Below, piece by piece: positions 42,549 through 50,904 of a stretch of 64,000 nt of DNA. Location: positions 310,001-374,000 of the forward strand of contig CABIZB010000001.1 of the NCBI GenBank assembly GCA_902363145.1, given 5' to 3'. The DNA comes from Oscillospiraceae bacterium (lineage in GTDB: Bacteria; Bacillota; Clostridia; Oscillospirales; Ruminococcaceae). The notes below the pieces were generated by a model that was given only the letters and a program-made list of their open reading frames with translations, was not told the DNA's origin and ran no database searches. The translations under genes and the position numbers were made by a program. Position 1 is the first letter of the stretch. Every line of letters starts with the position of its first letter.

Positions 42549-44392
42549 TAAGGTCACTGTGCGATTATTACGATATTCAATCTGCACGTGGCGAAGCTGC
42601 CTCGGACATTATGTCCGAGCAGCCCGTCCACTGGATGGTAATGCTTACTCCCGACGGCAGGGTGGCCGATATTATAGATAAGCGTATTGAAGAATCCGTT
42701 CCTCAGAAGAACGGCAAGGTCAAAATTGTTAAAAAGCCTATTGTGGTTTCTCTGCCCAAAAGGACACAGAAAACGGGAATTGACGCAAATATTATCGAGC
42801 ACAGACCGCTGTATATTTTCGGACTTAATTATGATGCAAAAATCGGTCTTACGCCCGATGACAAGACCGGTAAGGCAAGAAAATCCCATGAAGCATTTGT
42901 AAAGAAAAATCTTGAGTTTTTTGACGGCATTGACTCGGAGATCGCAAGAGCATATGTTAATTTTATAAAGAACTGGGTCCCCGAGAATGAAACGGAAAAT
43001 GAGCAGCTGAAAAAGCTGGGCAAGGAATATCAGGGAAGCTACTATATTTTTGCTCTTGACGGCAGTCCTGAATGTAAGCTCCATAAAGATAAAGCTGTGC
43101 TTGCCAAGTATGAAGAGATTATGGCAAAGGCTGCGGCAGAGGCTGCTGAAAGCGATGACGGTATTATGATGTGCCCCATAGAAGGTGAGAGGCTTCGTGC
43201 CGCAAGAATACACGACAAAATAAAGGGCATAAAGGGAGGCAACTCCGTAGGTGCAGTGCTTGTAAATTTCAACAGCTCAGCGTTTGAGTCATACGGCAAG
43301 AGCCAGTCAATGAACAGCGGCATTTCCGAAAAGGCGATGAAAAAATACACATCGTCTCTCAATAAGCTGCTTGCCGACCCCATGCACCATATATATTCCG
43401 ATGATATGACAGTCGTTTTCTTTGCGATGAAGCATGATGATAAGGCTGAATGCGATTTGTTTAGCGACTACTTGAACAGCAGTAATGCAGTTACCGAAGA
43501 TTCGACAAAAGCCGATGTCAAGGCAGTGTCGGAAAATATTTATCATAAGGGACAGACGGGAAATGCTCAGGCTCTTGACGACGATGTTGATAACGGAGTT
43601 GACTTTTTTGTTGCAGGCTTCACGCCAAACGGCTCACGCATCTGCCAGAAGTTTATGGTAAGGAACAAATTCGGAAAAATAATCGACAACGTAAAGCAGC
43701 ATCAGCAGGATATGGCTATTTGCGGTTCAAACGGTGAGATACCCTTGTGGAGAATAAACAAGGAGCTTGTCTCTCCCAATTCGGCGAATGCAATATCGCC
43801 CGCATTGCAGTCAGATATATTTCAGGCAATTCTTAACGGAACAAATTACCCATATACTCTGCTTGAAACTGTTGTGCGCAGGGTTTGCACCGACAGTGAT
43901 ACCGATAGCAATAATAAAATAAAAATAAATGAAGTCCGTGCAGGGCTTATCAAGGCATTTATAAACAGAAAAGCAAGACTTAACGGAGATAAGGAGGAAA
44001 TCACCATGTCACTTGATAAAGAAAACAAAAATCCCGCATATCTTTGCGGCAGGCTTTTTGCCGTGCTTGAAAAGATACAGCTTGAAGCCACAGATGTAAA
44101 GCTCAACCGTACTATCAAGGACGCATATTTTTCATCGGCATCATCAAGACCTGCGCTTATAATGCCAAGGCTTATTGACCTTTCCAACTATCATTTGAGA
44201 AAGCTCAAGGAGGGAAGAGCAATAGACTTTTCAAAACTCATCAACGAGATAATGGGAAAAATCAAAGATAGTTTGCCGACAAATCTTTCGATTATGGAAA
44301 AGGGGAAGTTTCAGTTAGGATATTTTCAGCAGAATAAAGATTTTTTCGCTGAACAAAACAAAAATGAAGAACCCGAAACAGTAAATGAATAA
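42542..44392 (+). CDS. cas8c: Cas8c large subunit of the type I-C Cascade
   Basis: A 616-residue Cas8c (Csd1), the large subunit that recognises the PAM. In many I-C systems an internal start in this gene also makes a small Cas11c. Segments LIRSLCDYYDIQSARGE, FGLNYDAKIGLTPDDKTG, VGAVLVNFNSSAFESYGKSQ and AICGSNGEIPLWRINKELV follow the family. An internal GGAGATAAGGAGG before ATGTCACTTGAT near 44006 is a good candidate for the Cas11c start, giving about 128 residues. Size is slightly above the usual 570-600. Confidence 0.93.
   Translation: MLIRSLCDYYDIQSARGEAASDIMSEQPVHWMVMLTPDGRVADIIDKRIEESVPQKNGKVKIVKKPIVVSLPKRTQKTGIDANIIEHRPLYIFGLNYDAKIGLTPDDKTGKARKSHEAFVKKNLEFFDGIDSEIARAYVNFIKNWVPENETENEQLKKLGKEYQGSYYIFALDGSPECKLHKDKAVLAKYEEIMAKAAAEAAESDDGIMMCPIEGERLRAARIHDKIKGIKGGNSVGAVLVNFNSSAFESYGKSQSMNSGISEKAMKKYTSSLNKLLADPMHHIYSDDMTVVFFAMKHDDKAECDLFSDYLNSSNAVTEDSTKADVKAVSENIYHKGQTGNAQALDDDVDNGVDFFVAGFTPNGSRICQKFMVRNKFGKIIDNVKQHQQDMAICGSNGEIPLWRINKELVSPNSANAISPALQSDIFQAILNGTNYPYTLLETVVRRVCTDSDTDSNNKIKINEVRAGLIKAFINRKARLNGDKEEITMSLDKENKNPAYLCGRLFAVLEKIQLEATDVKLNRTIKDAYFSSASSRPALIMPRLIDLSNYHLRKLKEGRAIDFSKLINEIMGKIKDSLPTNLSIMEKGKFQLGYFQQNKDFFAEQNKNEEPETVNE
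44006..44392 (+). CDS. Candidate internal Cas11c from the cas8c 3' end
   Basis: Within cas8c, AAGGAGG (about 43991-43997) lies 8 nt before an in-frame ATG (MSLDKENKNPAYLCGRL) and would give a protein of about 128 residues. In other type I-C systems the small subunit is made from just such an internal start. Sequence shows the site; production is inferred. Confidence 0.65.
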   Translation: MSLDKENKNPAYLCGRLFAVLEKIQLEATDVKLNRTIKDAYFSSASSRPALIMPRLIDLSNYHLRKLKEGRAIDFSKLINEIMGKIKDSLPTNLSIMEKGKFQLGYFQQNKDFFAEQNKNEEPETVNE

Positions 44393-44410
44393 TAAAGGAG
44401 AATGAAAACT

Positions 44411-45277
44411 ATGGAAGCTATCAAGAACCGCTATGAATTTGTAATGTATTTTGACGTAGAAAACGGCAACCCAAACGGCGACCCCGATGCGGGCAATACA
44501 CCCAGGATCGATCCCGAAACCAATTTAGGCATCGTTACCGATGTTTGCATCAAAAGGAAGATAAGAAACTTTGTGGAGCTTACCATGAACGGTAAGGAAG
44601 GCTACAACATTCTTATCAAGGGTGACCGTTCCCTCAACTCCAAATTCACCGAAGCTTATGAAAAGCTTGGAATGCCTACAGGCAAGAACGCCGATAAGCC
44701 TGCCGATGCCGAAAAGAGGGCGCAGGAATATATCTGCAAGAATTACTATGATGTCAGAACATTCGGCGCAGTAATGAGCACAGGCGATGACCTCTGCGGA
44801 ATAGTAAGGGGACCTGTTCAGATAAACTTTGCCCGCAGTATAGATCCCGTGCTTATTCAGGATATTGCCATTACAAGACAGGCAAAGACGACTGAAGAGC
44901 GACAGAATATGTCAGGCAATTCTGAGATCGGCAGGAAGAGCATAATCCCATATGCTCTCTACCGTGCCGAGGGTTATGTTTCCGCAATGCTGGCGCAGAA
45001 TGTCACACAGTTCAGCGAGGAGGATCTGGAGCTGCTCTGGACTGCCATTATCAATATGTTTGAAAACGACAGAAGTTCCGCAAGAGGAAAAATGTGCCTG
45101 AGAAAGCTTTATGTTTTCAAGCATGAAAGCGCTCTCGGCAATGCCCCTGCAGCTGTCCTTTTTGATAAGATAACCGCAGAAAGCAAGTGCGACGGAGCAC
45201 CCAGAAAGTTTTCCGACTATGAGATAAGTGTTGACAGAACAATGCCCGCAGGCGTTGAGCTTATCGAGAAGATATGA
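44411..45277 (+). CDS. cas7c: Cas7c (Csd2) backbone subunit
   Basis: A 288-residue Cas7 that polymerises along the crRNA. The N-terminus EAIKNRYEFVMYFDVENGN and PNGDPDAGNTPRID are diagnostic of Csd2. The ATG at 44411 lies 10 nt after AAAGGAG; an ATG three codons upstream is only 1-2 nt from that site. The stop overlaps the cas4 start in ATGA. Confidence 0.96.
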   Translation: MEAIKNRYEFVMYFDVENGNPNGDPDAGNTPRIDPETNLGIVTDVCIKRKIRNFVELTMNGKEGYNILIKGDRSLNSKFTEAYEKLGMPTGKNADKPADAEKRAQEYICKNYYDVRTFGAVMSTGDDLCGIVRGPVQINFARSIDPVLIQDIAITRQAKTTEERQNMSGNSEIGRKSIIPYALYRAEGYVSAMLAQNVTQFSEEDLELLWTAIINMFENDRSSARGKMCLRKLYVFKHESALGNAPAAVLFDKITAESKCDGAPRKFSDYEISVDRTMPAGVELIEKI

Positions 45278-45945
45278 GCGAAGAGCAGACCATAAACATC
45301 AGGGCAATACAGCATTATATGTATTGCCCGAGAAGGTTTGCTCTGCTTGAGCTTAACTGCGACTGGGCTGAAAATGCCTTTGTGGTAAAAGCAAACCTTA
45401 TGCACGAAAACGTCCACGGCGGAGACCATAAGTTTTCCAATGACAGAATGCTTGTAAGAAGCTCTGTTGCGGTGTATAACGATGAGTACGATATTTTCGG
45501 CGTTACGGACTGCATGGAGTTTGTGAAAAGCAGGAACGGAGTGAGCATTGACGGAAGTGATGACAAGTACAAGGTGCGCATAGTGGAATACAAGCCGAAG
45601 CCGCCTAAGGGAGCGGATTTTCATGACAGTGATGCCATACAGGTATTTGCTCAGAAGATATGCGCCGACAGTATGTGGAAATGCGACAGCGAAGCATATA
45701 TCTATTACTTCGAAACAAGACGGCGTGTAAAGCTTCCATTTGATACGGAGTATGAAAAGTGGGATAAAATGCTTAAAGAATATCTTTTGGGAATGAAAAA
45801 GATACTTGCTGACGGCGTTATTCCCCAAAAGGCAAGAGGCGTAAAATGTTCGGGCTGTTCGCTGTACGATGTGTGCTTCCCGAAAACGGTGCACTATAAT
45901 GTCCGAGATGAAATAATGAGCGGGATAAAGGGGGAGATGTCATAA
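45274..45945 (+). CDS. cas4: Cas4 PAM-selecting exonuclease
   Basis: A 223-residue Cas4. One cysteine (MYCPRRFALLEL) near the N-terminus and three in CSGCSLYDVCFP near the C-terminus hold a 4Fe-4S cluster; the RecB-like core has VRIVEYKPKPPKG with the catalytic Lys. With Cas1-Cas2 it trims prespacers and selects PAMs. Its TAA stop overlaps the proposed ATA start of cas1 by two bases (ATAA). Confidence 0.94.
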   Translation: MSEEQTINIRAIQHYMYCPRRFALLELNCDWAENAFVVKANLMHENVHGGDHKFSNDRMLVRSSVAVYNDEYDIFGVTDCMEFVKSRNGVSIDGSDDKYKVRIVEYKPKPPKGADFHDSDAIQVFAQKICADSMWKCDSEAYIYYFETRRRVKLPFDTEYEKWDKMLKEYLLGMKKILADGVIPQKARGVKCSGCSLYDVCFPKTVHYNVRDEIMSGIKGEMS

Positions 45946-46964
45946 GAAAGCTGCTTAATTCACTGTACGTGCTTGATGAAACGGCATATCTTTCACTTGA
46001 TGGCGAGAATATCGTCTGCCGTACAGATGAAAGTGAAAAATTCAGGATACCTTTTTCAAATGTTGAGGATATCTATTGCTTCAGCTACCGTGGCTGTTCT
46101 CCTGCACTTATGGGCAAGTGTGTGGAATATAAGATACCGCTGAATTTCATCTCTCCGCAGGGTGAGTTCCTTGCAAGAGTAGAGGGCGAGGTCAAGGGCA
46201 ATGTCTATCTGCGCAAGGCCCAGTTTGATATGTTTGCCGACCCGCCTGCACTGCTTATGCAGAACACAGTGGCAGCAAAGCTTGCAAATACCCGATATGT
46301 CATAAAGCGTTCGCTTAGGGATAATCCTCAGATAGACGATGACGGCGCAGTATCACGTTGTATTGCATATCTTGAAAGCAGCATCGACAGCGCATATGAA
46401 ACCGATGACAGAGATGCTCTTATGGGCATAGAGGGCAGTGCTGCCAAAGCATATTTTGATATCTTTGACAGGCTGATACTCAGGCAGAAGGAAGATTTTA
46501 TTATGACTTCCAGAACAAAGCGTCCGCCTCTTGACAGGGTAAATGCAATGCTGTCGTATCTTTATACCATAGCGACCTGTACATGCGCATCAGCATTGGC
46601 AGCGGTGGGACTTGACAGCTATGCGGGATTTTATCATGCTCTTCGTCCCGGACGCAACAGCCTTGCCTGTGATATGGTCGAGGAGATAAGATGTATAATC
46701 GAACGCCTGGTGCTGACAATGATAAATCTCAAAATGGTAAATGCAGATGATTTTGAAGTACAGCCCGGTGGAGCGGTCTATCTCAGTAAGGACGGCAAAC
46801 GCAAGGTCATAACCCAGTGGCAGGAAAAGAAGCGCACCGTGATAGTTCACACATATCTAAAGGAAAAGATACCCGTGGGACTTATTCCCTATGCACAGAG
46901 CACTTTGCTCGCAAAGTATATACGAGGCGAGATAGATGAGTATCCGTGCTTTCTGATGAAATGA
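45942..46964 (+). CDS. cas1: Cas1 integrase, apparent ATA start
   Basis: About 340 residues, the spacer integrase. Reading from ATA at 45942 gives IRKLLNSLYVLDETAYLSLD, which matches the normal type I-C Cas1 beginning (MRKLLNTLYV...), and GGGGGAG at 45930-45936 lies 5 nt upstream. The first conventional codon in frame is a GTG at 45969, which would remove the first strand of the fold and has no ribosome site. Catalytic residues are present: Glu164 (MGIEGSAAK), His232 (FYHALRPGRNS) and Asp244/Glu247-248 (CDMVEE). Confidence 0.94.
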   Translation: MRKLLNSLYVLDETAYLSLDGENIVCRTDESEKFRIPFSNVEDIYCFSYRGCSPALMGKCVEYKIPLNFISPQGEFLARVEGEVKGNVYLRKAQFDMFADPPALLMQNTVAAKLANTRYVIKRSLRDNPQIDDDGAVSRCIAYLESSIDSAYETDDRDALMGIEGSAAKAYFDIFDRLILRQKEDFIMTSRTKRPPLDRVNAMLSYLYTIATCTCASALAAVGLDSYAGFYHALRPGRNSLACDMVEEIRCIIERLVLTMINLKMVNADDFEVQPGGAVYLSKDGKRKVITQWQEKKRTVIVHTYLKEKIPVGLIPYAQSTLLAKYIRGEIDEYPCFLMK

Positions 46965-46974
46965 GGCGGTCATA

Positions 46975-47265
46975 ATGATGACACTTGTGTGCTATGATGT
47001 CTGCACCGAGGACAGAGGCGGAAAAGCAAGGCTCCGCAAGGTGGCAAAGGAATGCCGGAACTATGGGCAGCGTGTCCAGAATTCAGTTTTTGAGATCGAC
47101 GTGGACTATGGCACTTTCCTTAAAGTCAAGGATAAACTCTTGAAGATAATCGACGAAAATAAAGACAGCCTGCGGATATACTATCTTGGCAACAACTGGG
47201 AGCGCCACATTGAGCATTTCGGCATCAAGGAGACATATAATCCCGAGGGTGTCCTGATAGTTTAG
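46975..47265 (+). CDS. cas2: Cas2
   Basis: A 96-residue Cas2, the structural partner of Cas1. MMTLVCYDVCTEDRGGKARL contains the conserved Asp at the end of strand 1, and ECRNYGQRVQNSVFEIDV follows. Ten nt behind cas1; last gene before the leader. Confidence 0.96.
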   Translation: MMTLVCYDVCTEDRGGKARLRKVAKECRNYGQRVQNSVFEIDVDYGTFLKVKDKLLKIIDENKDSLRIYYLGNNWERHIEHFGIKETYNPEGVLIV

Positions 47266-47418
47266 CGAACCATCAATGTTCTGAAATTTCCGTGCACTTC
47301 GCAGAAAAAACACTGTGTAAATGCCAATATACAGCAAATAATTGATTGACATCTTTTGAACAGAGACACAATAGTCCCCCATGTAGTGCGTGTGACCCTT
47401 TTTATGTCTATATGTAGG
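47266..47418 (+). promoter_or_regulatory. CRISPR leader
   Basis: AT-rich 153-bp stretch between cas2 and the first repeat. TTGACA at 47346-47351 is a candidate -35 for array transcription. GTGTGACCCT at 47390-47399 is an exact inverted copy of AGGGTCACAC at 47416-47425, which spans the leader-repeat junction. Confidence 0.7.
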
Positions 47419-48361
47419 GTCACACCCTCACGGGTGTGTGAGTTGAAATTTCCTGCATATGGGCGTAAATTTCGGATAAGTGTGTCACACCCTCACGGGT
47501 GTGTGAGTTGAAATTTGAACTGGTTGACAGTGGTACAGTTCTTTGTACGTCACACCCTCACGGGTGTGTGAGTTGAAATATCGTAAAGGACTTCAACGGG
47601 CTGCATGAACCAGGTCACACCCTCACGGGTGTGTGAGTTGAAATTCTGAGCGATTTCATGCGAATAGTAACGATGCTGAGTCACACCCTCACGGGTGTGT
47701 GAGTTGAAATTTGTGGCATCACTAATACGCTTTTTTTTCATAATGTCACACCCTCACGGGTGTGTGAGTTGAAATGACCATCTTCACCGTTACAAGTCTG
47801 CAAAATATCCGGTCACACCCTCACGGGTGTGTGAGTTGAAATATCAAAGACAGTAATATAAAGATGTGGTTTATGTCACACCCTCACGGGTGTGTGAGTT
47901 GAAATGTAATTATCCCGAGTTCGTGGAATATGATATTCGTCACACCCTCACGGGTGTGTGAGTTGAAATCTCTGGCAGGCATGAGGGGGGCAACCTCTGA
48001 GACGTCACACCCTCACGGGTGTGTGAGTTGAAATATTGGTTATTGTACTGTTGTTATTTCCGCTGTGTCACACCCTCACGGGTGTGTGAGTTGAAATACA
48101 GTCTCTACAGCTGAAACCGCAACCGAATTGACCGTCACACCCTCACGGGTGTGTGAGTTGAAATGCCACTGTTAATTAAATCATTGATTGCTGTTTCTGT
48201 CACACCCTCACGGGTGTGTGAGTTGAAATACGAACGCCGACGATAGGGATAATCGCCGTAAGCAGTCACACCCTCACGGGTGTGTGAGTTGAAATTTTGC
48301 CGTTCGCAAAGTTGTGTGTTTTGGTTTGCCGTCACACCCTCACGGGTGTGTGAGTTGAAAT
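47419..48361 (+). CRISPR. Type I-C CRISPR array, 15 repeats, 14 spacers
   Basis: Fifteen identical 31-bp repeats start GTCACACCCTCACGGG and end GTGTGTGAGTTGAAAT, with a CACACCC/GGGTGTG stem, at 47419, 47484, 47549, 47614, 47680, 47745, 47812, 47875, 47939, 48004, 48067, 48134, 48199, 48265 and 48331. Spacers are 32-36 bp, mostly 34. The orientation follows the GTTGAAAT 3' handle and the position of the leader next to cas2. No repeat is degenerate, including the last. By eye no spacer matches the adjacent prophage; that is not an exhaustive comparison. Confidence 0.99.
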
Positions 48362-48579
48362 CAAATACGTATATTTCAATATATATAGATATTATTAATT
48401 GCGATGCTTTCCAGATACCTTTAAAATGGCTATAATGCGTGATTTACAGACTTAACGTGTGTTCTTCACGCAGAAACAAATATACTAATATTAACATATA
48501 ATGTATTGTTTCACCACCTTTTAACGCCATTTCACACCGTCTTGACACACTTTTAAACACACTTTTTTTCGTATGCCTA

Positions 48580-48608
48580 TTGACACACCTCTACTTTAAT
48601 GATACAAT
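48580..48608 (+). promoter_or_regulatory. Integrase promoter
   Basis: TTGACA (48580-48585) and TACAAT (48603-48608), 17-bp spacing. A repeated TTGACACAC occurs at 48542 and 48580 and may be a regulator or integrase arm site. The 268-bp gap from the array to the integrase has no gene; it should contain one prophage attachment site. Confidence 0.65.
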
Positions 48609-48629
48609 ATACTTATCGAGGTGATGAAT

Positions 48630-49751
48630 ATGATTAACGGAACAATTCGAAAAGAGGGCAATATTTTTATCGGACAAATAGCCATTGGAAAATATGAAAG
48701 TGGACGTATTAAGTATAAACGTTTCAAAGGCAAAAAGAAGGCTGATGTCGTAAAAAGAATGGAAGAGTTTCAAATTATATTACAGCAGAAAAGTCCAGAA
48801 GTTGTTGGAAATTATTTAGACCAATGTTTGCTTCAGTGGGCAAAAAACGTAAAAAAAATAGAAGTCAAGCCTACATCATATAATAGCATTATATATATTA
48901 TTAAAAAAAATATCAACCCCGCCATTGGTCATTACACCATTGAAGCTCTAACTCCAAGCCTCATTCAAACGGAACTTATAAACAGATTATTCGAAGAGGG
49001 AAAATCGTTATCCACTATAAAAAAAGTATATATTTATTTAAAGGCTGGTCTCAAATATTATCTTCCTAAAGGAATGCCCAATCCTTGTGATGATGTTTCT
49101 CTTCCATCAAAAGATAAATTTAAACGAAAAACAATTAGATTTTTCAATGACAATGAAATTGCTCTGTTTAAAGAAGCTGCCCCAAAATACAAATACGGGA
49201 AAGCGCTCATATTTGCCATGTACACAGGACTTCGTGCAGGCGAATTGATCGGATTAAAATGGAAGAACGTTGACTGGTATAAAAAAAGGATATTTGTAGC
49301 ATCTAATGTTGTAACGATATATAAATATAACGAAGATGCTGATGATGAAGAGCAGCCTGGTAAATATACTATATTAGAACAAGATTCTGCTAAATCCCGA
49401 GATAGATACGTTGATCTTAGTAAGACAGCGATTTCTATTCTTACCGAACTCAAAGCCCAATATTACAATGGCGAGGATAGCTTTGTTATTTCGCCCGAAA
49501 ACAAACCTTTAGCTGTGCATAATCTTTTTAATAATTATCTTCATATTTGTGCAAGAGCTGGGATTGAGAATCCACAAGGCTTACACACACTTCGCCATAC
49601 ATTTGCATCAATGCTTTTCCGTAAAAAGGTAGATGCAAAAACTGTAAGCGAACTACTTGGTCATTCAAACGTAGCTTTTACTTTAAACACGTACATTCAT
49701 TTAATCGAAGACCAAAAAAGCGATGCAGTAAATTTAATAGATGACTTGTAA
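48630..49751 (+). CDS. int: Phage tyrosine integrase
   Basis: A 373-residue site-specific recombinase. N-terminal arm-binding AP2-like domain, SAM-like core-binding domain (about 60-150), then the catalytic domain with R202 (TGLRAGELIGLKW), H319-R322 (HTLRHTFASMLF), H345 (LLGHSNVAF) and Y355 (LNTYIHL). All catalytic residues are present. The start at 48630 lies 6 nt after GAGGTG; two codons GTG-ATG upstream overlap the site. Being next to the array, it probably recombined near the distal end of the CRISPR locus. Confidence 0.95.
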   Translation: MINGTIRKEGNIFIGQIAIGKYESGRIKYKRFKGKKKADVVKRMEEFQIILQQKSPEVVGNYLDQCLLQWAKNVKKIEVKPTSYNSIIYIIKKNINPAIGHYTIEALTPSLIQTELINRLFEEGKSLSTIKKVYIYLKAGLKYYLPKGMPNPCDDVSLPSKDKFKRKTIRFFNDNEIALFKEAAPKYKYGKALIFAMYTGLRAGELIGLKWKNVDWYKKRIFVASNVVTIYKYNEDADDEEQPGKYTILEQDSAKSRDRYVDLSKTAISILTELKAQYYNGEDSFVISPENKPLAVHNLFNNYLHICARAGIENPQGLHTLRHTFASMLFRKKVDAKTVSELLGHSNVAFTLNTYIHLIEDQKSDAVNLIDDL

Positions 49752-49794
49752 AATGATACTGAAATTTATTTCAATATCTATGGGCGAAAAAATA

Positions 49795-49823
49795 GGGTAG
49801 TAGATTTTATCTACTACCCTTAT
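49795..49823. terminator. Bidirectional terminator between integrase and lysis genes
   Basis: GGGTAGTAGA (49795-49804) with TCTACTACCC (49810-49819). T-rich on the right. Confidence 0.7.
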
Positions 49824-49902
49824 AATATTTAGATGGGCGGCGTATCCATCATCTCAGGTTCCTATTCAGGAGTGTCGGGAGCCTTTCCGACCTTAAATAT
49901 CG

Positions 49903-50322
49903 TCAGATCCATTTATACTTAGGCTTGTCCTCTCCAAACGCCTTCCAACGGATCGTGTCATCGAGTACGATGCCGACAGCACTCAAAAAGTACCACAACA
50001 CCGAACTGCCGACCGATATCTGTCCCAGAAAATTCAGTGGATATTGGGAATAATCCCAAACGTCCCAGCCAAGTCCAATGTTGACAACGCAGCCTGTGAT
50101 AAATTCCAGCGTTGTGATTATAGCGCAGCCAATAGCCATTTGCAACACCATCGGTGTGTTCCAGTCCAAGACTTCGTTTATTAGTCCGAGAGCTATGAAA
50201 CATATACCTCCGAGTATAAACATTGTCCAATGCGACCATCCTCGCCATATGTGTTCAATCGAAACATATATTGTTCCGCCGATAAAAAACAGCGCCAGAT
50301 ATTTTGTGAAAAGTTTAATCAT
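49903..50322 (-). CDS. CmpB-like (PF06541) membrane protein of the prophage
   Basis: A 139-residue protein with four membrane helices. LEFITGCVVNIGLGWDVWDYS and LNFLGQISVGSSVLWYF match the putative ABC-transporter type IV (CmpB, PF06541) family, which is common in Clostridia chromosomes but of unknown function. Within a phage lysis region it may be a moron gene or an accessory holin-like protein. It overlaps the preceding gene by 8 bp, so it belongs to the late operon. Confidence 0.75.
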   Translation of the reverse strand: MIKLFTKYLALFFIGGTIYVSIEHIWRGWSHWTMFILGGICFIALGLINEVLDWNTPMVLQMAIGCAIITTLEFITGCVVNIGLGWDVWDYSQYPLNFLGQISVGSSVLWYFLSAVGIVLDDTIRWKAFGEDKPKYKWI

Positions 50323-50878
50323 AATTTATCTCTATCGCATCTACAGCTTCAACAGTTTCACAATTCCTTATCTGAACTTCTATTGACTGCTGTTTGCTTA
50401 CTTTGGGCGCAACATAAGCGGCAATGCTCAGACTCAGAGCAAGTAAGTCGTTATAACTGAACTCCGTACATTCTGCTGTAGTTGCGTTCCACTTCAGAGG
50501 ATACTCAACACCTATTGCTTTGGCTCTTTCGTAAGATGCTAAATTTCCATTCAGGAGTGACTGCTTCTCCTCGGTGCAGCTGTAATACTTGCCGTCACTG
50601 TACAGATACGGATGACTTGCCAGCCATTCAGATAACATTTTTTTAGACTGTGCAATTTTATCTTCCTTGATACCATCAAGCTCTTCCTTAGTAATCTTAC
50701 CCTTTTTAACATCAATAAGCTTGCCGTTCTTGACTATAAGATCAAAATTAGGAGCATAGGATACTATTTTCTTACCAAGTTCTGAATCATCTGGAACAAC
50801 CCAATCGGCATCTCCGAGCCAGTCTGTATCTGGGTGTTCCATATTGATAATAAACCATTTGTTTTTATATACTACCAT
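50315..50878 (-). CDS. Phage protein with DUF4376-like C-terminus
   Basis: A 187-residue protein. The C-terminal part (PLKWNATTAECTEFSYNDLL and LSLSIAAYVAPKVSKQQ) resembles the DUF4376/XkdW group, small proteins that follow tail-fibre genes and may assist fibre assembly. The N-terminus describes a short beta unit with a WLGDADWVVPDD segment. It sits directly behind the receptor-binding protein gene, which fits that role. Confidence 0.7.
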   Translation of the reverse strand: MVVYKNKWFIINMEHPDTDWLGDADWVVPDDSELGKKIVSYAPNFDLIVKNGKLIDVKKGKITKEELDGIKEDKIAQSKKMLSEWLASHPYLYSDGKYYSCTEEKQSLLNGNLASYERAKAIGVEYPLKWNATTAECTEFSYNDLLALSLSIAAYVAPKVSKQQSIEVQIRNCETVEAVDAIEINYD

Positions 50879-50904
50879 TTGCAGTCTCCTTTCTCTAAAT
50901 TTCT

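Noticed and set aside
47550..48335. Minus-strand open frames across the CRISPR array with repeated SHTREGVT-like peptides
   Set aside because: They are translations of the repeats and not genes.
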